Below, piece by piece: positions 36,212 through 47,594 of a stretch of 64,000 nt of DNA. Origin of the DNA: Epiperipatus broadwayi (Eukaryota > Onychophora > Udeonychophora > Euonychophora > Peripatidae); contig JAQFVV010000012.1 of the NCBI GenBank assembly GCA_028023455.1, forward strand, positions 15,762,364 through 15,826,363. The letters run 5' to 3'. The notes beneath the pieces were generated by a model. It was not told the DNA's origin. It saw nothing but the letters and a program-made list of their open reading frames with translations, and ran no database searches. Every line of letters starts with the position of its first letter. Positions within the stretch are counted from its first letter, which is position 1. The position numbers and the translations under genes were made by a program.

Positions 36212-38995
36212 TAAGAGTTTCCAAAGTGATCAATAATGACCCCCTGGGGTCAATTTGAATTTTCTAGGGGACGATAGTTTCAATAAAAAAATTTGGGGGT
36301 CAACAACAAAAATTGACCCCTTACTACTGCTATATGTTTGTTACTTCAAAATATTATTCCAATAGATATCTAATTAAGAAGTAAAATAATTCAAAAAAAC
36401 ACTTTTTTGATAAAAACACATTATATACCAAACTTGCGAATGAAAAGTTAAAATGTGTCTTTAAAAGTGACATATAAAAATACATGTAGCACAAAGTTGT
36501 CTGTGCATTGTCTTATTGAATGTATCAAAGCAATTTTGGATATGAAAAACCATTGCATGTCTGCACTTTCTTGCAGTGGGACAAGATGATATTTGATATT
36601 AGCAGAATCTATCAGTCTTGTACGGTCATCATGCTTTCATAAAACACTAAATTGGTTTGTTGGATGTGATGTACTTATTTGTGATTTGAACATTGACTAT
36701 AATTATTTATTGAGGAGCAGTACTACGAAAAAGAAAATCGAAGGATAGTTTATTTATTCGAATTTGAATAAAAATTTCTGTTTCAAGTAAGTATATACTT
36801 TATTGTTTTTTTTTATCACAAGGGCTGTCAAAATTGTTAGTTAATAAAAGTTTTTATTTCTTAAGATAATAATATGGCAACCAAAAAAGAAAAGCCACAC
36901 AATACAGCTTGGACTATTTGAAGCTAGGATTTGTCCTGTCATCAAAAAACATTTACCAATATGCCTCAAATGCGAAAAAGTCTTTAACAACAATGCTATG
37001 AAACCAAAACTAGCAAATCACTTTAACAGAATTTACTGACAAAAAAGAAAAAGATTTGTCATACTTTCAATCACTCGAAGATAAAATTCTGAAGAGAACT
37101 AGGATAGATATGTTTGTTTCATCATTGAAGCAAAATGATGGATTAAGGGCATCATATAACATATCCCTATTCATCACAAAGTCTGGTGAGCCATAACCAT
37201 TGTGGTGAAACTGATTCTACCAGCCATCACAGAGGTATTGTACACTGTACTCCACAAACCTGCACAAAATATAAAAAGGATTCCTTTGAGCAATAACAGT
37301 TCAAAGATGTATTGATGAAATGAGTCATGATGTGGAAAACTTTGTGCAGACATTTGCAAAAAGCGTTTTTCCCCTCCAATTGGATGAGTCAACATTACCC
37401 AGTAATGAAGCTTTGTTACTGTCGTATGTTCGCTTTATTCAAGATCAGCAAATGCATTAAAAGCTGCTAATTTTATTAGAACTTTAGAAACATACCAGAG
37501 TCAAATCGATTTTTAATTTATTGGAGCTATTTTTTCAGGGAAAAAGTGGTTCATTGACAAATATAGAACAGCATTATGGTTGGTCATTGTCGTGGTTTCA
37601 TAAGTTACCTGAAACAATGTGCCTGAAGTGCTTACAGTTCACTGCATAATCCATAGGCAACATTTAGTAGCCAAGAACCTTGGCAACAAATTGCATCAAT
37701 CACTTCAATTTGATATAACTGCTGTGAACAAAATTCAAAGTAATGCTTTGAACACTAGACTGTTCACTCGATTATGTGAGGAAAGTGATGGAGATTTCTA
37801 TCGATTAGTTCTTTATACTAAAGTCTGCTGGCTTTCAAAAAGTTTGTTAGGTGGGGTTTTTTGGAAGACAAGGATTAAAGTTTGGAAGAAAATTTATTTA
37901 AGAGTAAAACAGATATTGCTTATTTAACCCACTTATTTGGCAAATTTAATGATGTTAATTTACAATTGCAAGATGACAGTTTGAATCTCATCAAAGTAAA
38001 ATCAGTCATATTGGCTTTTGTTGTCAAATTAATGTTTTTAAGTAAAATATTGCAAGATCTGAGCTTTTCCAGTTCCCCAATTTATTTAAGATAGGCACAA
38101 TCCAAGAGGAAAACATCTTGCGTATGTCAACCACTTGGAGGCTCTTCGCTTAGATTTCAAACTAGGTTCAAAGATATTCTATTATTGAAAATATTGGAAT
38201 GGATAATAAACTCATACACTAGTGCAGAACCAAACAATTTTGCAAGTGAGCTGATAACCATCAGCATAAATGAGGATTTCAAGGTACAATTCAAACAGTA
38301 TCAAAAGATTTGGCTGCAACAAGAAGTTCCACTTCTGCACCCAGCTCTATGGACTGTGTACAAAAGTTTTTGCTGGCATTTTTATCATATTCAGTATAGT
38401 TTTAAACCTGCTTCAGAACAGACATTGATTGCATATCACTAAATGTGGCGATTTGAGAGTGCAACTCAATAATTTAAAGCCGAACATAGATAAAATGTTG
38501 ACAGATTACCAACTGCACCCATCTCATTAAATTCCATTTTCCAAGCTAATTTATTTGGTATTCTTATTTTTATAATTCTGATTAAAATCTTTCATTGTAA
38601 TTTTGTTGATATTTAATTCTGTCTGAATATGTTGATTTTTTTCACTTCATTTTTATGTTTAATAAAGTGATTTCAATATTTGTACTTATTTTAAATTTAC
38701 ATATTTATCTCATAAATGTCAAAAATTAAAAAAAAACTCTGCTCATATTTTTTTGCTTTAATTTTTATTAGTGCAGGTTTTGATATTAATTGTTGCACAA
38801 GATAATGCTATATTTCATAGTCCTTTTATCTTTTTCAATCATTAATTACACATGATTAAAATGAAAAGTTTGATAGCTAGTGAAATATTTAATATTGAGT
38901 ACTGTACAAATTTATTGAGTAAGTAAAGTAAATGACTCAGGTGTGGATGGTTTTGGTAAAGGGGTCTGTAGTCAAAAAAAGTTTTGGAACTCTTG
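36212..38995 (+). mobile_element. hAT element (ZBED5/SCAND3-like), complete termini, dead ORF
   Basis: This 2784-bp element is bounded by identical 8-bp direct repeats. Its imperfect TIRs are TAAGAGTTTCCAAAG against CAAGAGTTCCAAAAC. The subterminal regions also show repeated TGACCCC and GGGGTCA motifs near 36238-36320 that are probable transposase-binding sites. The interior encodes a broken ZBED-type transposase. Although of the same broad family as the element at 33.8-35.8 kb, it is on the other strand. Confidence 0.87.
36874..38530 (+). pseudogene. ZBED-like hAT transposase, multiply interrupted
   Basis: The frame starts MATKKEKPHNTAW. It continues with a degraded BED finger, then LRASYNISLFITKSGEP, CIDEMSHDVENFVQT and LQLDEST (Asp at 37383-37385, the first catalytic residue). 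Next come TVHCIIHRQHLVAKNLGNKL (second region, 37619-37927) and TDIAYLTHLFGKFNDVNLQLQ (37900-37960). The C-terminus ends CGDLRVQLNNLKPNIDKMLT and HPSH before TAA at 38528-38530. This order is that of ZBED5/SCAND3-like transposases. At least six stops or frame changes, and loss of the typical dimerisation SxFS..KTKYRSRL core, make it inactive. Confidence 0.8.
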
Positions 38996-39003
38996 ATTTA
39001 GTG
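38996..39003 (+). repeat. Right 8-bp target duplication ATTTAGTG
   Basis: This is the exact copy of 36204-36211. Confidence 0.85.
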
Positions 39004-39244
39004 CAATATAAAGGCAAAAATTGTCATTCAGAATATAAGAATTTCTTAGAATATTATTTTTGTTTTATTATTAATAAAACATTAAAAATGCAAATAATAT
39101 TCAGATTTTTCTGCAGATCACAATTTTCTTGTAGATCATCTGTTGGTAATTGCTAACTTAAAACATTTAATTTTGATTTCTTTTTAGATAATATTCAGTG
39201 ACAATCCTTATTGTTGTAATTTATCCATTTAGGCTATTGATAAG

Positions 39245-42160
39245 ATAAATTTTTCCAGCTAGACAAATATTGGAGAAGAAATTGATGATGTAGATAATAA
39301 GAATAGTCAGTTTTTGAAGGAATTTTGTCAAAGAGTAAATTTGAGGATTGGGAATTTATCAAATATGTATGAGGGACAATACACATGGTCTAGGAATAAT
39401 GACACAATAGATTATGTATTGGTAGAGAAAGAGGGAATAAATAAAATACGGAAAATTAAGGTGTTTGATAATGAAGAGAGAGTATGTAATAGTGATCATA
39501 ACTTTATTGTAATAGAAATGGTTAGTAATGTGATGGAGGATAGAAGTAAAGGTAGAAACAATAGCGAAAGATGTGGATGGAGAATAAGTTGGAAAAATAT
39601 AAAATAAAAGTTGAAGAAACCATGGAGCAGTTGGTTGGGGATGAATATAAGGACTGGTATGGCGAAATAGAAAAAGCGGCAAATAGGGTTTTAGTTGAGA
39701 ATATGCAGAGGAATAAAAGTAAAAAAAATGAGAGTATAAAAGAGGAAAGAAGCATGCAGAGAATATAAGTGTGCTATTAAGAATAAAGAAAGTGAAAACA
39801 ATATTAATGCTAAATAGGGAAAGTACTTAGAAAAGAAGAAGTTGGCTAAAATGGATAATTATAGAGAGAGGATGAAGTAAAATAGTAAATTGTTGGATAC
39901 TAATAAAAGTGGAAGAGATGGGAGTAAAAAATTTTGGAATTACATTAAAAGGAGGGGAAAGATAGTATTAATAGATGATGAGGGAATAGAGTGTAGCTCT
40001 AGAGAAGAGGTAGAGAGAATCTTAAATAGATATGTAATGGGTATAGAAAAGATGTTAGATGTGAATGAATTACTGGTAGAAAACATGAAAGCAGGTAGTA
40101 ATGGGAATATTAGGTTCACAAAAAATGAACTGAATGAGGCAGGGAAGCAATTGAAGGGTGGAAAAGTGAGAGGTTTAGATGGATGGGCAGCAGAGATGGT
40201 AATGAATTTAGGGCATAGAGCAAAAGCAAAATTATTATCATATTTTAATAAGATGGCACAGAAGATAGTTTTTCCGGGTAGTTGGAGTAATACAAAAATA
40301 AGATTATTATTTAAAGGAAAGTGTAAGGATTGTAGAAAGTTAAATAATTATAGACCGATAGTGGTAACATCAGTTTTATATAAAGTTTTCTCATATATGG
40401 TAGCTGGAAGAGTTGTAAAATGGATGGAAGAGAATAATGTAATGGGGAAAATGCAAGGAGGTTTTAGGTCAGATAGGTGTATAGGAGATAGTTTGTTTGT
40501 AGTTACACAACTTATGGAGAGGGGTAGGAATTCAAGTAGATCGTTATATATAAGTTTTATAGATATAGAGAAAGCATATGATAGAGTAAATAGAAATAGA
40601 TTATGGATAAGGTTAGCCAATTTGGGAATGGATGAAGCTTTAGTAAATATTATTAAGAAATTATATGAAAATAATTATTATACTTACCAATTAGGGGATA
40701 TAGAATCAGTTAAAGTTAAAAATGGGATGGGATTAAGGCAATGATGCCCTATGTCACATATTTTGTTTTTGAGTGAAATGGAGAAAGCAATAGAAAGACT
40801 AGGAAGAGGGGTAGAGATATTGCTAATAGGTGGCAAGGGAATATTTACTTTGTCGGGTCTTCTTTTTTGCGGATATCTTTTTGTGTGCAGAAAAAAGAGA
40901 AGATATGGAAATTATGTTGAGGACATATGCAAGGGTAGGTAAAGAGATGGGGATTAAATTTAGTGAAGAAAAATCAAGTATAGTGATGGTTAATACTGGG
41001 GAAAGAGAAGATGTAGAATTTTTATTGGGGTATAAAGTTAAGTGTGGTGGATAGATATAGGTATTTGGGAATCATCTTATGTAATCAGGAAAATTGCTTG
41101 GATGAATGGGAGAAAAAATTGGTAAATGAAGCAAAGAAAAGAAAGGGTTTGGTAAAGAAACTAACAGTATTTTCATATAATAAATATGATGTAGCTAGAA
41201 TTGTATGGAAGGGAGTTGCAGTAGCAGGGTTAACATATGGTAATGATGCATTATGTGTTAGTAAAAGGGTTTTAATTATTTAGAGAAAGTACAAAGGGAA
41301 GTAGGAAGACATGCAGAGATGTGGACAGCAAAGGAGGCAATTCAAGGAGAAATGGGATGGTCAAGGTTTTATATGAGAGATGCAAAAAGTAAAATGAAAA
41401 TGTTTGGTAGTTTGTAGTTTATGGATAGTAAAAGAATAGCCAAAATACTGTTTAATTGGGTTATGAGTAAAGGGCAGGTAACAAGATGGGTGAGAAAGGT
41501 AATGCGGTATGCAAAAGATTTGGATAAAGAATTTATATCAGTATACTTGTATAAAAGGTGGGATGATTGTGTTAGGAGGATTGTTGGGTGTTATAGTGGT
41601 AAGGAATGGGATAAAAGAATAGAAGCATTAAAAAAAATAGGGAGATGGAGAACTAGTATGGAGGGTAAGAAGAGTTTAAATATATATATAGAAGTAAACG
41701 GAATATTGCATGCGAGTTAATTTATGATAATAGTAAGGAAAGTAGTTTATTGTTTAAGGCTCGAACGGGATCTTTAGCAACAAGAGAATATACATGTAAA
41801 TGGAAAACTATGGGTGATTTAGTGTGCAAATTGTGTAAGGAAGGTATAGAAAATATTAGGCATCTGTTGATTGAATATAAATGCTTGAAAGCAAAAAAGG
41901 TACAGATAATGAAGTTATGGTAGAATAGGTATGAACAAAGTGACTATACAGAAAGTGAGTTATTAGTTTTTATGCTGGGTTTGCGAAAAAATAAGGGGGA
42001 TTTAGATATAAAGGCCATAGAGTTGACAAAGATTATGTTGTGGAAATGGGATGGGCAGAATATGGGAAGACTTAGAGTGGGGAATGGAAAATAAAGTGGC
42101 TAACAGGTTTATCTGGGCATAATTGCTGAGATATTCTTGACTTCGTTTAAGGAGAAGCCA
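39245..42160 (+). mobile_element. APE-type LINE (family B), longest copy, inactive
   Basis: The 5'-truncated copy starts inside the endonuclease: LKEFCQRVNLRIGNL, YTWSRNN, IDYVLVEK and SDHNFIVIE (39314-39526; the SDH catalytic triad of APE nucleases is at 39491-39499). The RT follows at 39890-40744 with LNNYRPIVVTSVLYKVFS, GGFRSDRCIGDSLFV and FIDIEKAYDRVN. Block GLRQ is followed by TGA (40742-40744) where the 47.6-kb copy has GGA (Gly). The catalytic box reads FADIFLC instead of FADDIFLC, so one essential Asp codon is deleted. A CxxC..H..C end region (about 41830-41890) is decayed. The family resembles CR1/RTE/Jockey-group LINEs; I do not assign a clade. The 3' end shares the GGAGAAGCC motif with the other copies. 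Confidence 0.8.
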
Positions 42161-43164
42161 AATATATCACAGATGAACAAAATGGCCACTTTGATGCACT
42201 GTAATTTAGTAAAAACTGATTTTGACAGAGTGATATAGCTTATCATATGGTCTGTGATATCCAATAGCACCTATATTTCTTTGCTTTTCAAGATTTTACA
42301 GGTAAAATTTGTTTTGTTGTTATGGTAATAATTGATAATAGGCAAACTTGAGTATCTGGAGATTTCTAAAAGCATTAATTTTGAAAGATCATTTTTAAAA
42401 TAAAAATAAGTATTAAAAATTTAATGTATACCTTAATTTAAATTATTATGGTACAAATAAAATATACAATTGTTAATTTTCCATATAAATCATTTATAAC
42501 ATTAGAATATTATACAATAAAAATTAGTTTGATTATATTTTAAAGTTCTCAAAATTTTATTAATAAATTTATCTAATGAATTTACCTATTAGATTAATTT
42601 TAATAATAAAATAAACTCCATTTAATCATTTTACACTGATAATTTTGTAAAGTGATGACTTTATTTTATTGTGGTAAAATTCATGCATACACACATATTC
42701 TCAAAAGGAATGTTAAACTATTGTTCTAGTTAAGTATATTAATGGTTGTTTAATTTTCGTAATATAACTTAGATTAATGCTTCAGATGTTTTATTGCAGT
42801 TGATCTAGTGTATTCTGTCTTGTATAGTTTCTATACTATCGACTTTGTGTGTTTTCTATTTGCACACATATATAAAAAAATTGACTGCGTTTTGAACTGA
42901 GAAAAAAAAAAATGAGATGCACATGTTTTTGGTTAATAAAATCTCTTCGGAAGACATTTTGGACAACTTTCTACTGCTTTATTATAATAAATAGTACTGT
43001 AAGAGTATTTTTAAATTCACTTTTAACCAAATCACCTGTCATTTTACCAATAATAGTGATTGATTTACTTAATTTAATGTGAAAAGAAATTCAATAAAAT
43101 TTTTAACAGATTATAGTTACGTTTATTAATTTCCCTAGCAAAATATAGTTACAATATACATATA
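42161..43164. other. AT-rich stretch, no recognised gene
   Basis: No coding or repeat signal was seen apart from A- and T-runs. Confidence 0.45.
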
Positions 43165-43360
43165 TAGGAGATTTGAACACAGTCTTTTAAGTTCCCTTTA
43201 GGCATCCACTATCTTATGCAACCAATACAACATGACCACACACATGTGAAAAAGATAAATGATCTCCAATATAAGTATTTCATACTGATCCAGCACTTAT
43301 CAATTGATTCAGATTATCATTTCCCACACACATATATATAATCAGTGCTCAGTTTAACTC
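43165..43360 (-). mobile_element. tRNA-related SINE-like repeat, copy 2
   Basis: This shares about 190 bp with 34570-34760, from GGAGATTTGAACACAG to ATATAATCAGTGCTCAG (+ strand). The B-box-like GTGTTCAAATCTCC and A-box-like segment are in the same order on the minus strand. Beyond its right end (43361-43395), a segment is the inverted relative of the AT-rich flank seen at 34987-35030, suggesting terminal inverted AT-rich sequence. Confidence 0.55.
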
Positions 43361-43584
43361 CAAGTATATTAATTATACTTTGTATTTAAATATTTATATA
43401 TATCTGATAAATTAGCATTGATATGAGAAAGTGGCATTATTTACAAATTTATTAAAATGGTTCTTTAAGTTTGACTTGCGAATTGTTTTGGCTGTGCATT
43501 TGGAATTAATTACTCTGCATATAAGATTATTTATTAAAATTATTTGAATTTATATATAAAGTAACTTTACCTAATGCTAGACTA

Positions 43585-44150
43585 GAAATAATATAATTAA
43601 TTATATTTAATTAATCAACCAATATATTTATTGATAGCAGCACTTACCAATTAAGCAATTACACTTAAAATAACTAGCGATTCAGTTATCACAATACAAT
43701 TGTTTCTTTGCCCAAATACCATTTATCAATAGCTAAGCAAGTTTACTGCTAATATCCAACAATATACAACGCTCTTTCTTTGTAAATATCAAAACCAATT
43801 AATTTTAAAGACTGAAATAATGGTAATTCAGTTTTTAAGTACTAAGTATTTAAACATTGCTACAAATTAGCTTAGGACAGAGTTAAATAATCTGGAAATA
43901 ATATAATTAAATTATCTCCAATCAAATTTAATTAATTTAGCAATAAATTTATTGTAAAAGCATCAATTGTTACATAGAAACTGAAATAATAGGAAATTAG
44001 TTCTTGCAATATAATTGTTTTCTGGTTTTAACACCATTCATCAGCTACCAAGTAAGTCTGCTACTGATATTCCAACATAATGTACAAAACCTATTCATTT
44101 AAATACCTAAGTATAGATCAGCTAAGATTTTAAAGAGTGAAATAATCACA
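43585..44150. repeat. Two tandem units of about 310 bp
   Basis: The units start at 43585 and 43895, each with GAAATAATATAATTAA. Both then carry 'caataaatttattg' or 'caatatatttattg', an 'acaattgttt' block, a 'ccatttatcaatagct' or 'ccattcatcagctacc' block, and end 'ttttaaaga-tgaaataat'. Divergence looks to be about 25-30%. Confidence 0.65.
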
Positions 44151-45938
44151 ACTTGATGATTTCAGCAATTTTATTTATATAAGCAGACTACCAATTCTTT
44201 AAAGTAGTATGAATTTGTTAAGATCAATACATATATTTGACAAATAGTAGTAATGTGAAATTCATCTACAAATTTTCATGAGGCACAATTCATATATTGG
44301 GATTGCCAAATTTATACATATGTAAGAAACGAGTTATATAATGAAATCCTGATTTGATTTGTTTAAAATACAAAGAGTACATCACTGATTTTTAGTTGGG
44401 CTTTTTTCCTTGTTACCCTTCCAACACCATTTATCACCACATTCTTTGGTTATCTAGCATAGTCTTTAGAGCATTACTCTTTGATTATGATGGCCAGATA
44501 AATATATGTATTATGTATGTCCCAGCATAGAAATTTTTTTGAAAATAATTATATCTGACACAGAATTTTAATAACAATAAGTTATTAATGTGATATAACA
44601 AATTAATAATATAACAAACAGTTTAGTATAAAACAATTTTAATAAATATGTATTAATAATTAAAAGAGCTACATGCATAAATTTTTCTACCTGAAAGTTA
44701 CTAGAAAAAAATAAGAATAGCTAAATATATTTCATTAAATATATTATCTAGCCATAACAATGGATGTGTTTGATACATTCTGGTTTAAAATGCAAGTCAA
44801 AGTGTAGCTTACACAAATATTTATGTAATAATAAAATAAACCATACAAATAAGTGCTTGAGTTTTAGTAAAATACCTATTTATTTAACATCAAGTAATTG
44901 CTAACAATCTTACTTATTTCAATCTAAATAAAGCAATGGTAAAGCATGGGTGTGTGCTATTCAGCGATTCAAAAATTAAATTATGTATTTCACAGCAACA
45001 TTTAAAATATGACAATACTAGATTGTAAAACAAGATAATTCTAAGTAATAAAAATTATAAGAAAAAAATATACAAAGTTAAAGTATTTACAGTATAAAGC
45101 ATTATTAAAAATATATACTGTCAATTGTATAAAATTTGAATTCTCACCTACAGTTTGTAAATTAATTTGTAAAATCTTGCAGGATTTTAACAGTGCTCTT
45201 TTAGATATCAGACCATTCTCTTGCCTGTTTTATATATCAGATTTTTCTTTACTACTATTTTTTTAAACCTTTTTATTATTCTGGCTTCACATCCAATATC
45301 TTGTTGCAGGCACTTTTCAAACTCAAAATTTACTAGGCATTGATATTTTTTGTCTTAGAAAATAGGAGATTTAACTGGATGTTCTTATTTCATTCTTATT
45401 GCAGGGTTACATTAAAAAAACAATCCCAAAAGAGAGTGCTGCTAGTCAACTATTTTGATAATTTTATCAACTACACAGGAGATTTGACATAATTTAGAGA
45501 TATATTATAATACTCATAATTCTATCTGCTGTAGCAATTTATTATCATTTTGATTACTGATTTCAACTTGGCAGATACTGATGCAGTATTATCTGTTTTC
45601 TTTAGATTTTTTCCTACTGTTTTCTCATCCTCAACTTTAGTATGGATAACTTGCATAATCTATAAACTGAAGCTCTGAATTGAACATATCTAACTGTTAA
45701 TGATCTGAATTGAAAATGATGATTGACTATATCCAACATTTTCATTTACATTAAGTAAACTGCTCACACAATTGATAAAGGTTTTATCCTTCTTAATCCG
45801 CGATAATTGCCCCCCCTTTATAGTTGACGTTAGATAATCACATTAGTTATTCTTCTTTTAATGGTCTCTTAGATTTAATTTATCGAAATCCAAAATTTTA
45901 TGATTTAAGGTTGCAAATTTAATTTAAATTTTATATTT
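44151..45938. other. AT-rich stretch, no recognised gene
   Basis: No coding homology was seen. A small C-run (near 45812) and a few GC-richer spots do not form a recognised feature. Confidence 0.45.
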
Positions 45939-45979
45939 AATCTTAGGGTAAAAGCCTGAAATCTGAGCACAGCCGCTTA
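45939..45979 (+). repeat. Left target duplication and TIR of Merlin element
   Basis: AATCTTAG (45939-45946) is followed by GGTAAAAGCCTGAAATCTG and then GCA..CCGCTT. The right end, reverse-complemented, starts with the identical first 19 bases and continues GGCAAAACCGCTT. Confidence 0.87.
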
Positions 45980-46445
45980 GGGGCATTGTTTACATGTCAA
46001 AACACATAAAAATGCCATTTACGGCGATTAACCCATTGAGCTAGGCCGCTTTACATGACATTGCACAAAAATATTGCGGCCTGTTTTGTGCTTCGAAACT
46101 ATTTATGCATATCTGTTTTATTCATAGCTGATTACTGTATCAGTTGAGGGTGTTTAAATTTCAAAGCGGTACGACTTTTTCAAATCTCCGTAATAGAGTA
46201 ATGTCATTTCAATTTAAAAAATGTTGTTAATTATTAATAATTGTCATATGGTCCCCACCCTTCCCAAAAAAAAAGGTTATGTTCGAACAGGCTTCGACAA
46301 AGCTCACGCACTAAGTCACGTCTCAGCATGGGGAAAATATTCGAGACCGCTAAAAGGTCTGAGACGAACTTACAATTTTGAAACTTTTCTTCAGAATTTC
46401 CGAGTACAGAAAGTGTGTGAGATTGTGTTTTTGGTAAAGATTTAC

Positions 46446-46578
46446 TTTAGCGACCATAACATAAAAATCTTATTCGCCCTCTAGTTTTCAAAATTAGAAG
46501 TAAATTACTATACGAAAATCTTACTATATGCTACTATATTACAATTACATTAAAATTTATTAAAATGTAAAAGATAAT
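46446..46578 (+). repeat. Left arm of internal inverted repeat around the Merlin transposase
   Basis: This is an imperfect reverse complement of 47352-47457. The innermost 18 bases (TAAAATGTAAAAGATAAT, 46561-46578) are perfect. A block CTAGTTTTCAAAATTAGAA near 46481 pairs at about 18 of 19 positions, and TATTCGCC near 46471 pairs as well. Confidence 0.75.
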
Positions 46579-46730
46579 TAAAAAAATATTTACCATTTTA
46601 AAGAAATTGAAATAATTACACTAGATTAATTAAAATAATTACTTTAAAATATTTGAAACTTAAGAATTTAAACTATCTACATTTATAACTTAAACTATCT
46701 AGATTTATAGCACTTGTTATAAAAAAAAAA

Positions 46731-47331
46731 ACCATCGGTGTAAGCAAGAAAATAGTCATTGACTGGGCTAATTTTTGTCGTGAAGAGTGTGTCAAATATT
46801 TAGACAAATCCGATGGTTCTCGGTGGAATGGATGAAAATGGGGAGCCATTAGTTATCGAAATCGACGAAACTTATTATTTTCACAGAAAATCCCACAGGG
46901 GGACTATACATAGAGGGCATTCGGTCTTTGGAGGTATTGAAAGAGTGTCAAGGAAGTGCTTCTTGACAGAAGTTGCGGATAGAACGGCTGGCACATTGGA
47001 GGCCCTAATCCAGTGGAACATTTTACCAGGTACTCACATAATTTCAGATGGCTGGGCTGCATACAATAATATCAGCAGACTCAGCAATGGGGTATATATG
47101 CATTCAGTTGTCGTCCACCAGGACAACTTCTTGAATCCCGAAGACCAAGACATACATACCCAGAATATTGAGAATATGTGGATGAGAGCGAAGCGTAAAC
47201 TGAAATTCCAATCTGGTACCAACAGAGCTTTATTTTCATTGTACCTCCACGAATTTGCCTTACGCGGTAGATATAGCACTGCCGCCTTTTTCTCCAACTT
47301 CCTAGTATGCATAGGGCATAATTATGCATAA
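46731..47331 (+). pseudogene. Merlin transposase, DDE core intact, N-terminus frameshifted or missing
   Basis: The main frame (46813-47331, 172 codons) carries the ISXO2-like core: IEIDETYYFHRKSHRG (first Asp at 46864-46866), VFGGIERVSRKCFLTEV, IISDGWAAYNNIS (second Asp at 47047-47049) and the IENMWMRAKRKLKF block (Glu at 47170-47172). All three catalytic residues of the DDE nuclease are present. Just upstream, in another frame (46731-46806), lies SKKIVIDWANFCREECVKYL, the helical DNA-binding segment of the family. Either a frameshift or a small intron therefore joins them. The N-terminal zinc finger seen at 63.4 kb in the second copy is absent here. It would cut and paste the element by binding its TIRs. 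Confidence 0.82.
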
Positions 47332-47351
47332 AAAGGTAAATGCTTTTTTTT

Positions 47352-47457
47352 TATTATCTTTTACATTTTAATTATAAATATTTACTGTAATTGTAATATA
47401 GGAGCAGTTTAGTTCTAATTTTAAAAACTAGATGGCGAATATGCTCTGGTCACTAAA
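47352..47457 (-). repeat. Right arm of internal inverted repeat around the Merlin transposase
   Basis: This pairs with 46446-46578. The outer end TGGCGAATATGCTCTGGTCA corresponds to the complement of TGACCATAAC..TTATTCGCC on the left, with small indels. Confidence 0.75.
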
Positions 47458-47594
47458 GAACAAATTTTATTACTTCTCTATGAGGTTCCTTCAATTTTTT
47501 CTACTTTTTTCTAAGAGCAAAGTTGATCAGTGGTTTCAATACATTATGGATAATCACACTAGGTTGACTTATGGGGTTATTCACCATTGTCATG

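Noticed and set aside
39359-39755. Minus-strand Ser/Phe/Leu-rich open frames
   Set aside because: Shadows of the LINE endonuclease region on the + strand.
47034-47329. Two minus-strand open frames within the Merlin transposase
   Set aside because: Antisense shadows of the DDE core, whose catalytic residues are on the + strand.
46813-47331. Bacterial insertion sequence or contamination
   Set aside because: The protein is IS1595/ISXO2-like, but it sits in a eukaryotic Merlin element with matching TIRs and target duplication, AT-rich animal-type flanks and a nested LINE.
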